6,027 bases of DNA from JAAZBG01 sp964390065 (GTDB taxonomy: Bacteria > Fibrobacterota > Chitinivibrionia > Chitinivibrionales > Chitinispirillaceae): assembly GCA_964390065.1 (NCBI GenBank), contig CAYMGX010000191.1, positions 1 through 6,027 on the forward strand. Direction: 5' to 3'. Numbering within the stretch: position 1 is the stretch's first letter; every line of letters starts with the position of its first letter. The translations under genes and the position numbers were made by a program. Positions 4,437 through 6,027 of the stretch are shown here, piece after piece. The notes below the pieces were generated by a model. The model saw only the letters and a program-made list of their open reading frames with translations, ran no database searches and had not been told where the DNA came from.

Positions 4437-6002
4437 ATGAACAAATTTTTTGTATTTTTTAGTGCATTTCTTATTACAGTAATTCAGTTAAGTACCGCTG
4501 ATATTATTGACATTAAGGGTAAAATTAATAATAGCAACACAGATCCTGTCGAGAATGCACGGGTTTCGTTAAAAAAGCATCCTGAACTTGTCGCGTTCAC
4601 ATCTGCTGATGGTACATTTTCGCTTCAGTCCGGTACACCGGTACGGTACCGTCATCAATCGCAGCAGCATGTATCATTGACAATTCAGAACAATGCACAT
4701 GCAGCCAGACTCTGTATACAACCGGAACATTATTATTCATCCGTTACCGCATCACTGCACTCCCTTGATGGTCGTTTGCTTTCGAAGAAGGATATGCTTA
4801 AGCAATCAAATCAGTATTATTTTGAAATACCATACAGTCATAGTGGAATCTGCGTTCTTACAGTCAGGCTTAATAATTCATCGATTACCTATCCTCTTGT
4901 AATAACTAATAAATCAGTTTCAATAACTGGTAGATCCAGAGTATCCCGCAACGCTCCATCATTCAAAACTGCATCATCATATGGAATTGATGACACCCTG
5001 ATTGTTTACAAACAAGGATTCAGAACACAGTATGCCGCTGTATCATATACACCAACAGATGATATCGGCATTGAATTGACAAATTCAAAACCATGGATTC
5101 CTGAAAACAGGGATGAATTGACATTTGAGGGCAGCATGGTAAAAATTCTTGCGAAAGGATTTGACTTCGAAATGGGGCAGCCAAATGATACTATCTGGGG
5201 ACGTATTGACGGCCTGCCGACATCTGAAACCGAACAACCCGTTCATACGGTAACCTTCACACACGATTTCTGGATTGACACAACAGAAGTATCACAGGGT
5301 GAGTTCGAAGAGCTCATGAAGCAATACCCGAAATATAGTAATGGCTGGAGCAGTACTCATGGTTTTGGAAAAGATTATCCAGCCTATGCGGTATCATGGG
5401 AGGATGCAGTCCTGTTCTGTAATGCAAGAAGTAAACGTGATGGTTTCGATACGGTATATACATATTCTAAAATTATTGGTACACCTGGATCTAAAAGTGA
5501 ATTGACTGGTGCAAAATCCGACCTTACAAAAAATGGCTATCATCTGCCTACTGAAGCACAGTGGGAATACGCTTGCAGGGGCGGAACGGTTACCGATTAT
5601 TACTGGGGTAAAAATTTTGAAGATTATGCATCAGAGGTACCCGCAAGCGAGATCAGTTCGTATGCAGTATGGTACGCAAATTCATTTACCCATGGACTTG
5701 GATCACCCTCATTTGGTATACATCAGGTTGCAACCAAAGAGCCTAATGCGTATGGGCTATACGATATGGCAGGAAATATTTCAGAGTGGTGCCATGACTG
5801 GATAACGAACTATACCAGTGATCAGACTACAGATCCTTCCGGCCCGGAGCAGCCATCAGAGGAAAACGGTGAATTCCATGTATGCCGTGGTGGCAACTGG
5901 GGAAATAATGTCACCCACTTGAGGAGTTCCAATAGATTTTTTGAAGCACCAGATTATTTCTACTTCTTCTTAGGCTTCAGATGTGCACGGACAATCCGGT
6001 AA
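4437..6002 (+). CDS. Secreted SUMF1/FGE-fold protein with carboxypeptidase-regulatory-like N-terminal domain, catalytic cysteines absent
   Basis: A 521-residue protein. Residues 1-21 are a signal peptide (MNKFFVFFSAFLITVIQLSTA). Residues 24-64 start a carboxypeptidase-regulatory-like fold (DIKGKINNSNTDPVENARV, then TSADGTFSLQSG). Residues about 75-158 resemble a sorting domain placed internally (ASLHSLDGRLLSKKDM, then GICVLTVRL). Residues 182-215 (YGIDDTLIVYKQGF, then IGIELTN) look like the closing strands of the first fold. Residues about 231-519 are a SUMF1/FGE-type domain: FEMGQPN (244-250), VTFTHDFWIDTTEVSQGEFE (272-291), PAYAVSWEDAVLFCNARS (315-332), YHLPTEAQWEYACRGG (368-383), YGLYDMAGNISEWCHDW (439-455), VCRGGNWGN (482-490) and GFRCAR (513-518). 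In true formylglycine-generating enzymes two cysteines follow the RGGS motif (as in GGS..C....C). Here the matching positions read N490 and L495, so sulfatase activation is unlikely. Binding or another secreted role is inferred. The gene probably shares a transcript with the sulfotransferase. Confidence 0.87.
   Translation: MNKFFVFFSAFLITVIQLSTADIIDIKGKINNSNTDPVENARVSLKKHPELVAFTSADGTFSLQSGTPVRYRHQSQQHVSLTIQNNAHAARLCIQPEHYYSSVTASLHSLDGRLLSKKDMLKQSNQYYFEIPYSHSGICVLTVRLNNSSITYPLVITNKSVSITGRSRVSRNAPSFKTASSYGIDDTLIVYKQGFRTQYAAVSYTPTDDIGIELTNSKPWIPENRDELTFEGSMVKILAKGFDFEMGQPNDTIWGRIDGLPTSETEQPVHTVTFTHDFWIDTTEVSQGEFEELMKQYPKYSNGWSSTHGFGKDYPAYAVSWEDAVLFCNARSKRDGFDTVYTYSKIIGTPGSKSELTGAKSDLTKNGYHLPTEAQWEYACRGGTVTDYYWGKNFEDYASEVPASEISSYAVWYANSFTHGLGSPSFGIHQVATKEPNAYGLYDMAGNISEWCHDWITNYTSDQTTDPSGPEQPSEENGEFHVCRGGNWGNNVTHLRSSNRFFEAPDYFYFFLGFRCARTIR
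4659..4910 (+). other. Sorting-domain-like insert inside the regulatory-like fold
   Basis: Residues about 75-158 of the SUMF1-domain protein follow the strand pattern of the T9SS type A domain (VTASLHSLDGRLL, then YYFEIPYSHSGICVLTVRL) but sit internally, between the opening and closing strands of the carboxypeptidase-regulatory-like fold. An internal copy cannot work as a C-terminal export signal. It is more probably a structural Ig-like module. The boundaries are approximate. Confidence 0.5.
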
Positions 6003-6010
6003 GGATATGG

Positions 6011-6027
6011 ATGACAGATACACTAAA
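6011..6027 (+). CDS. Possible start of a downstream gene, truncated by the window edge
   Basis: Immediately after the TAA of the SUMF1-domain gene, AAGGA (6001-6005, overlapping that stop codon) lies five bases before the ATG at 6011, which opens MTDTL. Another ATG at 6007 (MDDRYTK) is too close to the AAGGA. Only five codons are visible, so no product can be named. The tight spacing would fit a third gene in the rightward operon. Confidence 0.35.

Noticed and set aside
5127..5993. Annotation as a functional formylglycine-generating (sulfatase-maturation) enzyme
   Set aside because: The two catalytic cysteines are absent after the RGG motif, and no sulfatase gene is seen in the window.

Overview
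The window looks like a chromosomal fragment of a Gram-negative bacterium with moderately AT-rich DNA, most likely Fibrobacterota (Chitinivibrionia/Chitinispirillum-like) or a related lineage. The reasons are family-based: a secreted enzyme with a C-terminal domain like the type IX secretion (T9SS) type A sorting domain, and next to it a secreted protein that combines a carboxypeptidase-regulatory-like fold, a sorting-domain-like insert and a SUMF1/FGE-type C-type-lectin fold. This mix is frequent in that phylum. No rRNA or marker gene is present, so the taxonomy is an inference. No tRNA, rRNA, CRISPR array or insertion sequence was seen.

Layout: two leftward genes occupy the left side. A solute-binding lipoprotein (938-2371) is followed after about 30 bases by a TPR-repeat protein (1-907) that runs off the left edge. 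A roughly 500-base divergent intergenic region (about 2396-2895) holds a perfect 21-bp inverted repeat (2724-2744), possible promoters on both sides of it, and a weak ORF that may be a gene remnant. Two rightward genes fill the right side: an arylsulfotransferase-like secreted protein (2914-4365), interrupted by a run of exactly 100 N, and a secreted SUMF1-domain protein (4437-6002). Another start codon with a Shine-Dalgarno sequence lies at the extreme right end (6011).

How the parts may work together: the leftward pair looks like an envelope solute-binding lipoprotein plus a cytosolic TPR scaffold, with no ABC permease or ATPase in view. The rightward pair are both exported. The first has the conserved His/Arg pattern of aryl-sulfate sulfotransferases and a cell-surface sorting tail. 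The second resembles sulfatase-activating enzymes but lacks the two catalytic cysteines, so it should not be annotated as a sulfatase activator. The palindrome between the divergent units is the best candidate for a shared regulatory site.

The most noteworthy points are the palindrome flanked by divergent promoter candidates, the Cys-less SUMF1 domain in an unusual nested architecture, and the assembly gap that probably hides more than 100 bases of the sulfotransferase.
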